NCBI GenBank assembly: GCA_947307255.1
Contig: CAMZIO010000002.1
Location: 39,638 to 103,637 of the forward strand
Length of the DNA stretch: 64,000 bases
Reading direction: 5' to 3'
Source: an uncultured Clostridia bacterium
GTDB taxonomy: Bacteria; Bacillota; Clostridia; Oscillospirales; Oscillospiraceae
Shown here: in pieces, positions 16,790 through 25,389 of the stretch
Layout: each line of letters starts with the position of its first letter
Position numbering within the stretch: position 1 is the first letter of the stretch
Made by a program: the position numbers and the translations under genes
Notes under the pieces: model-generated
Told to the model about the DNA's origin: nothing
Seen by the model: the letters and a program-made list of their open reading frames with translations, nothing else
The model's database searches: none

Positions 16790-18397
16790 TCAATTCCTCC
16801 CTGTCCTCGATCTCAATTCGCTGCCGGAATACCGCTCCCGCGTCATGGAATAGACGCGGCAGCCGCCCGTCCCGCTGAGCTTTACGCGGTAGTGATCCGC
16901 TCGCCTCGGTATGATCGGCAGGTAGTAGCTGCGCTTCACATCAGCCTGCAGCGTGCTCACCTTCTGCCACGTCCCCACGGAGTCGAAACGCATCCACACG
17001 TCCACCGTCGCCCCCGTGTCCACCTCAAGGCGGATCTGCAGCTTGCTCAGCCCCTTCTTGTTGGGATCGCCCTCGGTAAAGTCCGCGAATTCTGCAAACC
17101 ACGCAAAGTCCGCCTCCTCTGTCGCCCCGTCGGCCGCCTCCGTGGCAAACAGTTTTCCGTCCGTCCCCAGGCAATAGGTGTTCGCGCCGTACCTTGCCCA
17201 GCCCACGGCGCGCGTCGCGTCCTCACGGTGCCACAGGCCGCGCTGCGCGTCGTAAACGAACAGGCTCCATCCGCCGCCAACCTTCTTCGTGCTCGCGTAG
17301 TATTTCAGTCCGTCGCTTCCGGCCACGGCATTTTCGTACCGGTCCAGGCCGAAGGCGTCTCCGATCGGCTGCGGGATCCCGCCGCTATACGCCACGAATC
17401 CCGCCGTACTCTGGTAGAACAGTATTTCCCCGGCCACCGCCAGGCTCATCGCGCTTCCCTCGGCCACGCCCAGCGTCGCACTGCCCATCATCTCAAAATT
17501 GCTCGGCATCGAGCCGTACACCTTGTAGATGTGATCTTCCTTGAAAAAAATCGGATATCCGAGATACGATACGCAGGCCGTAAACCTTCCCGCCGATCCG
17601 GTATCCACGGCGTAGCTGTCAGTGTCCAGGCCGTCGTACACGTTCCAGTTGAATATATCGCCCAGCTTGCTCGCGTAGATCGTTCGCTCGTCGCAGCCCC
17701 ACAGCCGATTTTCATTTTCACAGCAATACAGAAGATCCGGCATCTTCCGCGCGATCGTTACGCCGGACTCTGAATAGGCCGTCGTCCCCTCGCTCCCGCT
17801 CAGCTTGAACACGTTTTCATAGAAGCGTAGCTTGTTCCCGTCGATCTCGCGTATCACCGGCGTCTTGTTGTTCTCCGGGTGCACCGTGCAGCCGGAGATC
17901 GTTACCGCGTCGCCCACCCGGAAGTAGCTTGCCCAGTTCACGCCGTTCGCCCGGATCGTGTTGGCCTCGGCCTCTTCTTCAAAAAGCGTCCCGTTGTCAA
18001 ACGTTACGCTCCCGCTCCACGAGCTCTCCAGGCTGCCGAATTCGTCCGTCTCCACGTTGTAGAATTTCTTGTCCGGCAGGATCACGACGTACGCGCCCAG
18101 CGCCGCAAACGTTTTCGCGCCGTCGCTCACGCTGCCCTTGGCCGTCCCGTCGTAGTAGAAGGTCGTCCCGTCCACCCAGCACAGCTTGTCCCATGAAAAC
18201 AGGCCGTTCGGCTTCGTCAGCGTGCGCAGCGTCCACCGCTTTCGCCGCGTGGACAGCACCGGATAGTGATCCGAGCACAGATTCTCCATGTCGTAGATTT
18301 CTCCATCACCGGCGCCGAGCGTGTGGCAATATCCGCGCCACTGCGTTTGCGTCGCCTTCTGGATTCTGTCCGCAACGCGCATCGTCGGCAGTTTCAT
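16790..18397 (-). CDS. Putative tail hub / DNA-stabilisation protein
   Basis: A 535-residue beta-rich protein. Repeated strand pairs and aromatic turns (for example MENLCSDHYPVLSTRR, then NENRLWGCDERTIYASK) suggest a beta-propeller, the fold seen in tail-hub proteins such as P22 gp10 that close the portal channel. This role is inferred from fold pattern and from position among podovirus tail genes. The ATG at 18397 has GGGAGG seven bases ahead; the track's longer start is not needed. It overlaps the preceding gene by 4 bases (ATGA). Confidence 0.68.
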   Translation of the reverse strand: MKLPTMRVADRIQKATQTQWRGYCHTLGAGDGEIYDMENLCSDHYPVLSTRRKRWTLRTLTKPNGLFSWDKLCWVDGTTFYYDGTAKGSVSDGAKTFAALGAYVVILPDKKFYNVETDEFGSLESSWSGSVTFDNGTLFEEEAEANTIRANGVNWASYFRVGDAVTISGCTVHPENNKTPVIREIDGNKLRFYENVFKLSGSEGTTAYSESGVTIARKMPDLLYCCENENRLWGCDERTIYASKLGDIFNWNVYDGLDTDSYAVDTGSAGRFTACVSYLGYPIFFKEDHIYKVYGSMPSNFEMMGSATLGVAEGSAMSLAVAGEILFYQSTAGFVAYSGGIPQPIGDAFGLDRYENAVAGSDGLKYYASTKKVGGGWSLFVYDAQRGLWHREDATRAVGWARYGANTYCLGTDGKLFATEAADGATEEADFAWFAEFADFTEGDPNKKGLSKLQIRLEVDTGATVDVWMRFDSVGTWQKVSTLQADVKRSYYLPIIPRRADHYRVKLSGTGGCRVYSMTRERYSGSELRSRTGRN

Positions 18398-18777
18398 TCC
18401 TCTGCCTCCCACTCGATCCACGGCGCGAGCGCTTCAAGCTGCTCCGGCGTGATCGTCTCCGGCGCTCTCACGCGCATTTTTTCGCCCTCTGCTCCGGTTT
18501 CCGTTTCGGCCAGCTCTTTCCTTGCCTTCTCGTAATCTGCCGCGCACGCGCCGGCACGCAGCGCGAATCGCCCGTTTTCATTCACTCGGATCCTTCCGTC
18601 TTCGTCCCTGGCCGCATATTCCTCTACCAGCTTGCGCTCTTCCTCCACGAAAAAGTCTTTCAGATCGCTCGTCGCGCGCTTCACCTTCACCACGGCCAAC
18701 GCCGTGGCGTACGGCATTTTTTCGCGCGAGAGTGCCTGCGCCGCCATATAGGCGTTCACCGCTTCGATCAGCTTCAT
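18394..18777 (-). CDS. Small phage tail-region protein
   Basis: A 127-residue, largely helical, charged protein starting MKLIEAVNAYMAAQALS behind GAGAGGGGAG. The C-terminal TPEQLEALAPWIEWEAEE is acidic. Overlaps both neighbours by four bases, so it is coupled to the fibre and hub genes. No family recognised; it may be an assembly factor or minor tail component. Confidence 0.65.
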   Translation of the reverse strand: MKLIEAVNAYMAAQALSREKMPYATALAVVKVKRATSDLKDFFVEEERKLVEEYAARDEDGRIRVNENGRFALRAGACAADYEKARKELAETETGAEGEKMRVRAPETITPEQLEALAPWIEWEAEE

Positions 18778-19940
18778 GTTGTCTCCCCTCTCAGTTGTCT
18801 CTTGATCCGCTGTATCTCGTTGATACACAGCACCACCAGCTCTCCGTATGCGATGGAGTACACCTTATCTCCATCCTCCACGCGCCAGCCGAGCGCGCCG
18901 AAATCGTGCACGCGGGTCTGCGTCTCCTTCAGCGCGTCGAGCACCTCCTGCGCAATCAGCCCGGTGCAGCGCCGGCTTCGGTCGCCCTTGCGGTAATACG
19001 TGCACGGCCGCAGCCTGTCAAAGATCCGCTCGAAGGCGTCCACGTCATAGCGGATATCCTCCTTCACGCGCCGATCGGAGGACACCTGCATCTGGCTGGT
19101 GGCGTAGCATCCGCCGTTTGCGACGAATATACTGTGCGGGCCCGCGCCGTAGGTCATGCGCACGCCGCCCGAAGTTACGACGACGTAGTTGCTCAGGCTT
19201 ATGTCTGAGATGGCGACGCCAGCAAACTGCGCCGCATTGGTGGCGCCCATATAGCCGTATACGGTGCTTCCGTATTTTGCGGCCAAAAATCCGTCCATCG
19301 CCAAATTCGCCGCACTCAGCGTCCCTGTGGTGATGTTCCCTGCGTTGATGACGGTCTCTCCTCCCGTCTGGCTCAGGTTCGTGAAGGTAACGTAGCCGTC
19401 CAGTTGGATATTCTGCGCCACGAGCTGGATCGCCCGGTCGCTGAGTGTGAAGTTGCTTGCGCTCGTCCCGCTCGCCACGATCCAGTTGATCTTCTGCGCC
19501 GTCTGCGTAACGCTTGAGATATCCCCCTCCGCGCTCTGCACACGGGCAGTCAGACCCGCCGCCGTCTGCTGCAGCACGGACACGTTCCCCTCCGCGCTTT
19601 GTATCCGCGCCGTCAACGCTGCCTCGGATAGCTGCAATGCAGAGATATTTCCCTCGGCGTCGCTCACCTGCGCGGCAAGTCCCTCCGCCGTCGCCGCCAG
19701 CATCGTCAACTTTCCTTCCTCGTCTTCCAGGCGCGCGTACACGGGCTCCGTGATCACCTGCTGCAGCTTATCCAGTGCCGCGGCGTTAAAATTCCGTAAA
19801 TCCAGGTTGTTCAGCGTATAGCGCATCTGCTCCACCAGCATGAACACGTAATTCTGAATCGTCGTAACCTTCTCGTCCGTGCTTTCGCCCTGTGTAAAGG
19901 TCGGGAAATTCGTGTCAATATATAGCCAGTTCGAGGGCAA
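18774..19940 (-). CDS. Tail fibre with C-terminal S74 self-cleaving chaperone
   Basis: A 388-residue protein. Residues about 90-170 contain coiled-coil repeats of roughly 21 residues (AEGNISAL, AEGNVSVL, AEGDISSV), typical of trimeric fibres. The C-terminal domain, from about residue 286, has the intramolecular chaperone signature SDRRVKEDI with the autocleavage Ser, followed by GLIAQEV and YGELVVLCINEIQ. Such domains fold the trimer and then cut themselves off. The start is a TTG with a strong GGAGGAAGAG site. It lies after the lysis genes, so fibre genes sit on both sides of the lysis cassette. Confidence 0.82.
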   Translation of the reverse strand: MPSNWLYIDTNFPTFTQGESTDEKVTTIQNYVFMLVEQMRYTLNNLDLRNFNAAALDKLQQVITEPVYARLEDEEGKLTMLAATAEGLAAQVSDAEGNISALQLSEAALTARIQSAEGNVSVLQQTAAGLTARVQSAEGDISSVTQTAQKINWIVASGTSASNFTLSDRAIQLVAQNIQLDGYVTFTNLSQTGGETVINAGNITTGTLSAANLAMDGFLAAKYGSTVYGYMGATNAAQFAGVAISDISLSNYVVVTSGGVRMTYGAGPHSIFVANGGCYATSQMQVSSDRRVKEDIRYDVDAFERIFDRLRPCTYYRKGDRSRRCTGLIAQEVLDALKETQTRVHDFGALGWRVEDGDKVYSIAYGELVVLCINEIQRIKRQLRGETT

Positions 19941-19962
19941 TTCTCTTCCTCCTTTCCGGAAA

Positions 19963-19989
19963 GCGGGCCGGCCGTTCCGGCCGGCCCGC
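19963..19989 (-). terminator. GC-rich hairpin after the endolysin gene
   Basis: A perfect 11-bp stem, GCGGGCCGGCC with GGCCGGCCCGC, and a 5-base loop. Only TTT follows on the minus strand, so it may be a weak terminator, attenuator or RNA-stability element between endolysin and fibre genes. Confidence 0.5.
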
Positions 19990-20000
19990 GGCCTCAGCGC

Positions 20001-20627
20001 TTATTCCAGCTTGCCCAGACGGTCAAGGACCGTCAGCACACGGCAAAGATCCTCGCTCAGATTCAGCTCGCCCTTTGCGTCTCCTTTGAGCGCGCCTTTC
20101 TCCACGCACTTGCGTACCGCCTGCGCGTACCACTCCGGCACGTCTTTGAGCGTTTTATAAATCACCATCTTTTTTTCCTCCGTCTTCGTCTCTGTCTTTT
20201 TCGGCGGCATCATCGGCGGCAATATCCCCGCGCGCAGCAGCGCCCCCGTCCATCGGCCTCTGTCGTCCCATTGCAGGTGCGGACGATCGGTAAAGCTCTT
20301 CCAGTCGCCGCCCCAGGAAAAGCCGAGCTCCTTTGCGATGGCGGCGACCTCCGCGAAAAAGGCAAGATCCCGGTACTCCTGCCCCGGAACGTTTTTGCAG
20401 AAATCGAAGGCCAAGCCGCAGCCGTGGAAGGTCGTTACCTTGCTGTTTGTAACGATCTGACCGGGGCGTGTCCGTCCCTGCGCATACAGCAGCGCCTGGT
20501 ACTCGTCGTCTCGCAGTGTCTGCGTGATCAGCACGTGCAGGCCCCGCCTGGCGCACCGCTCCAGCAGCACCTCCGCGTTCAGCTTAACGTCGGCGCGCAG
20601 ATCGTCAAGGCTCCTGCTGTTGATCAT
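20001..20627 (-). CDS. Endolysin, peptidase M15 (L-Ala-D-Glu / VanY-like)
   Basis: A 208-residue endolysin. The N-terminal ~140 residues are a zinc M15 peptidase: FHGCGLAFDF (about 65-74) supplies the first His and Asp ligands and DRPHLQW (about 118) the second His. It would cut the peptide stem or cross-link of peptidoglycan at lysis. A Lys/Glu/Pro linker leads to a C-terminal helical domain (VPEWYAQAVRKCVEKGAL) that probably binds the wall. No signal peptide; release would depend on the holin-like gene directly upstream, which it overlaps. Start has GGAGGGAG. Confidence 0.9.
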   Translation of the reverse strand: MINSRSLDDLRADVKLNAEVLLERCARRGLHVLITQTLRDDEYQALLYAQGRTRPGQIVTNSKVTTFHGCGLAFDFCKNVPGQEYRDLAFFAEVAAIAKELGFSWGGDWKSFTDRPHLQWDDRGRWTGALLRAGILPPMMPPKKTETKTEEKKMVIYKTLKDVPEWYAQAVRKCVEKGALKGDAKGELNLSEDLCRVLTVLDRLGKLE

Positions 20628-20964
20628 GCCGCTCCCTCCCCGTCAGGTATCCGATCAGCCTCTCGATCACGCCCAGCGCATCCGCGTACAGCTCGTCGTA
20701 GCCGTACATGGCGGCATAGGCTACCAGCAGCCCCAGCAGCGCCCCGGCAGCCAGCGCGCCGAGGCACGCCCACACACTCAGCCAGCTCTGCAGTGTGATC
20801 GCCGCGAAGCACGCGCCCTCGCTCAGCACGACCGCCCAGAGCACCACCACGTGCTCCGGCGTTTTGACCTTCACAACGCGCTTCGTAATTTCGGTGAATA
20901 CGTTCACCGCCGCCACCAGCGCGGCGATCAGCGCCGGCAGCGGCACAAATTCAAAGATCTTCAT
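20605..20964 (-). CDS. Holin-like membrane protein
   Basis: A 119-residue protein with two to three hydrophobic segments (PLPALIAALVAAVNVF, VVLWAVVLSEGACFAAI and LGALAAGALLGLLVAYAAM) and a charged, Gln-rich tail. Size, topology and overlap with the endolysin gene fit a holin. The track start is 33 codons too early; the ATG at 20964 has GAGAGGAC ahead of it and overlaps the upstream gene's end. Confidence 0.75.
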   Translation of the reverse strand: MKIFEFVPLPALIAALVAAVNVFTEITKRVVKVKTPEHVVVLWAVVLSEGACFAAITLQSWLSVWACLGALAAGALLGLLVAYAAMYGYDELYADALGVIERLIGYLTGRERHDQQQEP

Positions 20965-21235
20965 GTACGTCCTCTCTTTCCCGGCTCTTGCCGAAAATAA
21001 ATCCGTCGTTGTGTTCAAAGATGTTTCCCGCGGTCTTGAGCATTGCAACACCCAAAATCGCATCGATCGCCGACTGAGACAGCTCCACCACCGGGAACGG
21101 CTGGCCGAACTTCACTGTCGCATAGCCGGCAATCAGATAGCTGATCGTCACCCAGCAAATCGCCGCGATCGGAATGATCACGTAGAGCCATTTTGTTACG
21201 CTCAACAAAATGCTTTTCTTCTTCCGTGTCTTCAT
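20951..21235 (-). CDS. Small membrane protein of the lysis cassette
   Basis: A 94-residue protein with a basic N-terminus (MKTRKKKS) and one clear hydrophobic segment (WLYVIIPIAAICWVTISYLI), then a second weaker one around AIDAILGVAMLKTAGN. It may be a second holin or antiholin. Both ends overlap neighbours. No family recognised. Confidence 0.65.
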   Translation of the reverse strand: MKTRKKKSILLSVTKWLYVIIPIAAICWVTISYLIAGYATVKFGQPFPVVELSQSAIDAILGVAMLKTAGNIFEHNDGFIFGKSREREDVHEDL

Positions 21236-21582
21236 GCGCCGCCTCCAGTCTCATACTCGGCCAGGATCGACCGCTCGATCTCCTTCTGCGCCTCCTCGGC
21301 GTTTTGGAACTCCTCCCAGGCGTCCTCCAGCTCCCCGTTGGGCGGCGGCTTAATCAATGCGTGATGCATCCAGAAAAGCAGACGCCCCTCTGCGCGGCGC
21401 CGCCGTTGCTCGGCCTCGCTGCGCTTTCGCTTGATCTTCAGGCGCTCCTGCCGCTTTGCCTCCGCGCTCACAAGCTTCTTGTCAAAGTAGCGTTTGAGGT
21501 AATGCAGCGCCAGCCCGGAGATCAGGAAACTCACCAGCGCACCCGGCACAGCGTTCGCCGCCGCGCGCAAAAACTCACTCAT
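21232..21582 (-). CDS. Small lysis-region protein with membrane segment and coiled coil
   Basis: A 116-residue protein beginning MSEFLRAAANAVPGALV. A short N-terminal hydrophobic stretch (ALVSFLISGLALHYL) is followed by a highly charged Lys/Arg/Glu helix. The ATG at 21582 has GGGGAGG ahead of it, so the longer track start is not used. The layout (membrane anchor plus charged helix) resembles holin-associated proteins, but no family was recognised. Confidence 0.6.
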   Translation of the reverse strand: MSEFLRAAANAVPGALVSFLISGLALHYLKRYFDKKLVSAEAKRQERLKIKRKRSEAEQRRRRAEGRLLFWMHHALIKPPPNGELEDAWEEFQNAEEAQKEIERSILAEYETGGGA

Positions 21583-21661
21583 CTGTATCCTCCCCGGCAA
21601 GCTCCAGCAATCGGTCCAGTCGGAGCAGCCGATCCAAAATCCGAAAAATGATCCGTTCCAT
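21575..21661 (-). CDS. 28-residue phage peptide
   Basis: Too short for the ORF track. It reads MERIIFRILDRLLRLDRLL plus nine residues, an amphipathic helix. GGAGGGG lies eight bases before the ATG, its start follows the stop of the large fibre gene closely, and it overlaps the next gene by 8 bases. Tight coupling on both sides suggests it is translated. Function unknown; XhlA-like or peptide holin partners are possible. Confidence 0.5.
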   Translation of the reverse strand: MERIIFRILDRLLRLDRLLELAGEDTDE

Positions 21662-21666
21662 GCCGC

Positions 21667-24312
21667 TCACCCCTCCATGTATTTCGCTGCCAGCTCAATC
21701 CCGCTGACCTCTGCCGTTACCGTGAGCGTGTTGCTTCCAGCCGTCAGCCGCAAAGCCTGTGGCGCTGCGCTCTCGGTCGTCGGCGCGTCCTGTACCCAAA
21801 TGGATACGGCCCCGGCGTCCGAATAAAACACGTTCCCGCCGGCAATCGTGTCGATTTGCTGCGGCGTGAGCTGGTATACGACCGGCTCGATCGGCAGAAT
21901 GAAGCGAAATGCCGTGGCGTCGTATTTTGCGTTAAACAGCGTTACGATGTTGTCGCCCTCGTGGTACTCTGGCAAAGCACCAAAAGGCACATACATATGT
22001 AGATATTGTGTTGCCGAGCCGATGGTGCCCGCCGTATTGGCGTGCCAATCGTACACGCTGCCGGACACGACAGGAATCAAATTACCGCGGCATTTGTGTA
22101 TATCGGTGCTGCTTCTGCGCAAATAGCTGCCGTCAAGGTATATTCTGCCATAGAAGCCATTGGCGCCCTTTGAAAAGGCTCTCCAGTCTGTGCCGGTCCG
22201 CATCACTCGATCCACCGTCAGCGTACCGTTGACAATATCCAGCGTACCGCCGTACACCGTTCCGGCAGAGACCGGGAATGTTTCGGGATAGTCTGTCGGC
22301 GCAACGTACGGCTCCCAATCCGTAGCGGTCGAGCCGCGTTCAAGCTGGATGTAGCAATCCGCGTTGACCTCCACGCCGACGGTCGCGCAGTTGACGTTGA
22401 TGTAACACGCCGTCGCCTCGGTCAGCGTTACCGTCGTTTGTGTTCTGGTGCTGTTGATCCAGTCAACGCTTGCCGGGGAACCCGTAACTCGTCGGAGCTG
22501 GATCACGCAGTTGACGCACGTGCCGACCATCGAAAAAGTGTATGTGCCTGCCGGTAAGTTGATCGCTCTGCTGGACGGAATCGCGGTGCGGTTCGCGCCC
22601 GCAGTGGTCGTACCGCTCGCCAAAACCTTGGAATCCACGCACGAAAACGTAACGCCGCCGTTCGTGTACTCCGCCATGTCCTGCACGTCCAGCAGGTTTT
22701 TCACGGCCTTTGTCAGCGTTGCCTCCGTCCATCCCGCAATCGGGCACTCGTTGCTATAAGGCGCATAGCTTGTCGCCGTGTCGCCAAGCTCAAGCTGCGG
22801 CGTGCACAAGGAGATATCCACATCGTCAATGTCTGCAAACCGATCGCTCGCACGCATGACGGTGAGCCGGATATAGGCCGCGCTCGTGTCCGAAATCGTA
22901 AATGTTTTGGTTCGGTTCCCGGTAATTTCGCTGTCGCTGTTCGTCGATCTGTTCCCCAACCAATTTTTCGACGCATCAAAGTAGTTGTAGTTGATCCAGG
23001 CTATGTCTTGCGTTTGCTGCTGGTCAATGCTCATCGTGTAGGCCGCGCCCGGCGTGATGGCGATATACGGCGACGTTTGACGGGTGCTATATGCCTCCCA
23101 AGTACCATTGTTATATTGGCCGACAGCCCAGCCATCGCTTGGGCAGACGTTTTTCCCGGCTCCACCCGCCCATGGTTTGTCGTAGCCGTGGAGGTCTTGC
23201 GTTGGCTCTAAACTGACGATCGCCGCGTTGATCGGCGTCGCCGCCTCCGCGTCGAACGTCGCCACAGCGCCGCTGTACTCCGTGCCCGGCGCGTGTACGA
23301 CGATCGCGCCGACGTCCAGCGCCCCGGTGCTGCTGAGGTACGGCCTGCCGACGTCCTGCGTCCCGTCGTACAGGATAGCCTCCGTGCGCCGCGTTACCTC
23401 GCCGGAAATGATATCCTGCGTGTCCGCTACGCTGCCCACCGCAAGCAGATCAACCGCGCCCGCCGTGTCGCCGCTGGTGGCGGTGATGACCTCCGGCGTG
23501 CCGGTTACGGTCCTCACGATGTGGGAGTAATCGTAGCCTCCAACGGTCGGGGTCGTGCCGACCGGCTCGAAAAAGGTCTCGGATACCGTGTCATACCAGC
23601 CAATTTCTCCGTCGCTCACACGCTCACACGGAATACCCTTGAATCGCAAGCCGTTAGGCCCTTCTACCTCAACATTCCCAAAGAGTGTACCTCTAAAAGA
23701 CGCCGCCGAGGTGGTTGTGCTCGTTGTGCCAATGAAGAAATCATTAGGACAGACGAAATCAATCTCTTCCCATGTGCTGTCAATCTCCATTCCGGCGGCG
23801 CCGGTCGGTGTGATTGCGACATCGTATCTCTTACCCTTAATCGATTTGCTACTGTATTGCCCGGAGTAATATCGCAGGTATTTGTAATTATCCGAGTTCG
23901 TGTACAAAGAATAGTTCGCACCACTTGCCGATCCGCTGTAACTGCCGATTACGTTGCAAGCATTATCTATCTCATATGAGAATCGAAGCGTGTCAGCGCC
24001 AGTCAGATGGAAGTCCGGCACCACATAATAGCAGTTGTTATTCATCGACATGGACAAAAGCCGCCTGTATCCGTCGGGCAGCTCGTCGTCGTGCAGACCA
24101 ATCACGCCGTTATTGCACTTGAGCGCGCCGCTCTCAACCGTGCATTTCCCACGCTGGATTAGTGAGCGAAGCAGGCCCGCCTTGGCGTTTGGAAGCGACA
24201 GAGGGCTCACTCCGTCCACTGTAACCACAGCCCCACTGGCGCCTCCGATCACGCCCATGCCGCGCAGCCAGATCAGCCGGTGCAGCAGCGTCCTATCGTT
24301 GCGCACAATCAT
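21667..24312 (-). CDS. Large tail fibre / receptor-binding protein
   Basis: About 880 residues, beta-rich, with modules typical of phage adsorption proteins: a jelly-roll-like region (about 100-220, YYVVPDFHLTGADTLRF), a middle segment KNVCPSDGWAVGQYNN, and a second similar module KNLLDVQDMAEYTNG ending in QLERGSTATDWEPY. The two KN(V/L) modules look like duplicated carbohydrate-binding-type domains. The start is ATG at 24312 overlapping the previous stop, or GTG at 24306, which is better spaced from AAGGAG. Likely recognises a surface glycan of the host. Confidence 0.72.
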   Translation of the reverse strand: MIVRNDRTLLHRLIWLRGMGVIGGASGAVVTVDGVSPLSLPNAKAGLLRSLIQRGKCTVESGALKCNNGVIGLHDDELPDGYRRLLSMSMNNNCYYVVPDFHLTGADTLRFSYEIDNACNVIGSYSGSASGANYSLYTNSDNYKYLRYYSGQYSSKSIKGKRYDVAITPTGAAGMEIDSTWEEIDFVCPNDFFIGTTSTTTSAASFRGTLFGNVEVEGPNGLRFKGIPCERVSDGEIGWYDTVSETFFEPVGTTPTVGGYDYSHIVRTVTGTPEVITATSGDTAGAVDLLAVGSVADTQDIISGEVTRRTEAILYDGTQDVGRPYLSSTGALDVGAIVVHAPGTEYSGAVATFDAEAATPINAAIVSLEPTQDLHGYDKPWAGGAGKNVCPSDGWAVGQYNNGTWEAYSTRQTSPYIAITPGAAYTMSIDQQQTQDIAWINYNYFDASKNWLGNRSTNSDSEITGNRTKTFTISDTSAAYIRLTVMRASDRFADIDDVDISLCTPQLELGDTATSYAPYSNECPIAGWTEATLTKAVKNLLDVQDMAEYTNGGVTFSCVDSKVLASGTTTAGANRTAIPSSRAINLPAGTYTFSMVGTCVNCVIQLRRVTGSPASVDWINSTRTQTTVTLTEATACYINVNCATVGVEVNADCYIQLERGSTATDWEPYVAPTDYPETFPVSAGTVYGGTLDIVNGTLTVDRVMRTGTDWRAFSKGANGFYGRIYLDGSYLRRSSTDIHKCRGNLIPVVSGSVYDWHANTAGTIGSATQYLHMYVPFGALPEYHEGDNIVTLFNAKYDATAFRFILPIEPVVYQLTPQQIDTIAGGNVFYSDAGAVSIWVQDAPTTESAAPQALRLTAGSNTLTVTAEVSGIELAAKYMEG

Positions 24313-24530
24313 CACTCCTTAAAGCTAAACTGTTTCCCCCAGGCGTCGGCGGTCTCCTTAAAAAAGTAGACGTCGCCGGTGTCGGACTCAACAAGGATAC
24401 TGCCCTCGGCAAGCTGCGCACCGTTTGCGTTGGTCGGCTTTGTGTCGTCGCTTGCACATGTGCCCTCTCGGTAATACTTAAATTCCCCGTTGGAAAAGCC
24501 AACCTGCACCGAATGATTCCAGTAAACCAT
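24312..24530 (-). CDS. Small fibre-associated phage protein
   Basis: A 72-residue protein starting MVYWNHSVQVGFSNGEFKYY behind GGAGGTATAG. Its C-terminus, SILVESDTGDVYFFKETADAW, resembles the short beta modules found next to fibre proteins. The track start is 33 codons too early. It is coupled to the large fibre gene by overlap. Function unknown. Confidence 0.6.
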   Translation of the reverse strand: MVYWNHSVQVGFSNGEFKYYREGTCASDDTKPTNANGAQLAEGSILVESDTGDVYFFKETADAWGKQFSFKE

Positions 24531-24552
24531 GTAATCTATACCTCCAAAAAAA

Positions 24553-25389
24553 TTAAATACAGAAACACGCGGGTACGCCAACCGCCGAGTCCGTATATAC
24601 CCAGCTCGTTCTGCCCGATTGGTCAACACTCACGAAGATTGCGCCCTCGCTGGATACGTAACGGTCCGGCGACCGCGTCCACCAGCTTTTCGCCGTGCCT
24701 GCTACCGCCTTTACCCTATCCGCGGCGCTGTTGTGCGCTGTGTACCATGCGTATTGCGTGCCTTCCGCTGTGCCGCCTTTTGCATAGGTTGCCGTGCCGA
24801 AAATCTCAACTTCTGCCGGCAGGAAAAGCGTTTCTGCCGTTGTTGCAATGGTCGCGCTGTTTACGCTCGTAGCGGTCCGCACGTTAACGGTCTTGATTCG
24901 GTTTTGCGTGATAGTTGGCAGGTATCCGTACAGCGTGCCGCCCATCCAGCTGCGCAGATCAGAGTTGCCCCAGCCGGTGGTTCTGGAGTAGTCTCGCTTC
25001 ATTACCTGCGTTGTGCCAAAACAGTCAATCATCTGAAACAGCATCGCCGCTTTCCCAGTTGCCGTCGCCACACCGTATGCCGTTGCCGTCGTCAAGTCGT
25101 AGTGGTTAAAACCCATCAGCCGCCACGCATACGTCGTCCCGTTCATGCTGACCGTTAATGCGTCGCCCACGCTGAACTGGTAATGCGCGCCGTTGTAGTC
25201 CACGTACACGGTTTGCGTTGCACTGGTGATATTTGCGTTATTTGAGATCAGTGCTGGAATATCGTCGCTGCTCCAAAGGGCAGATGCCGTAAGCGCGGCC
25301 GATCCGGAGATGTAAGTAACCCCGCTTTTTGGCGCCAGATACGCAGCGTCCGGCGTCGTCAGCTCCAGTCTGCGTCGGACGTAGATCAT
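24553..25389 (-). CDS. Tail-associated protein with DUF6273-like C-terminus
   Basis: A 278-residue protein. The first ~25 residues are a short linker; the rest is a single domain with WRLMGFNHYDL, then WGNSDLRSWMGGTLYGYLP, and ends WWTRSPDRY ... VPACFCI. This pattern matches DUF6273, a domain common in proteins of gut Firmicutes and their phages and possibly related to the C-type lectin/sulfatase-modifying fold. It probably displays a binding domain on the tail. No reverse transcriptase is nearby, so it is not a diversity-generating target. Overlaps the collagen-like gene by four bases. Confidence 0.65.
   Translation of the reverse strand: MIYVRRRLELTTPDAAYLAPKSGVTYISGSAALTASALWSSDDIPALISNNANITSATQTVYVDYNGAHYQFSVGDALTVSMNGTTYAWRLMGFNHYDLTTATAYGVATATGKAAMLFQMIDCFGTTQVMKRDYSRTTGWGNSDLRSWMGGTLYGYLPTITQNRIKTVNVRTATSVNSATIATTAETLFLPAEVEIFGTATYAKGGTAEGTQYAWYTAHNSAADRVKAVAGTAKSWWTRSPDRYVSSEGAIFVSVDQSGRTSWVYTDSAVGVPACFCI

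Noticed and set aside
24553-25389. Possible diversity-generating retroelement target because of the lectin-like C-terminus.
   Set aside because: No reverse transcriptase gene or template repeat was found in the prophage.
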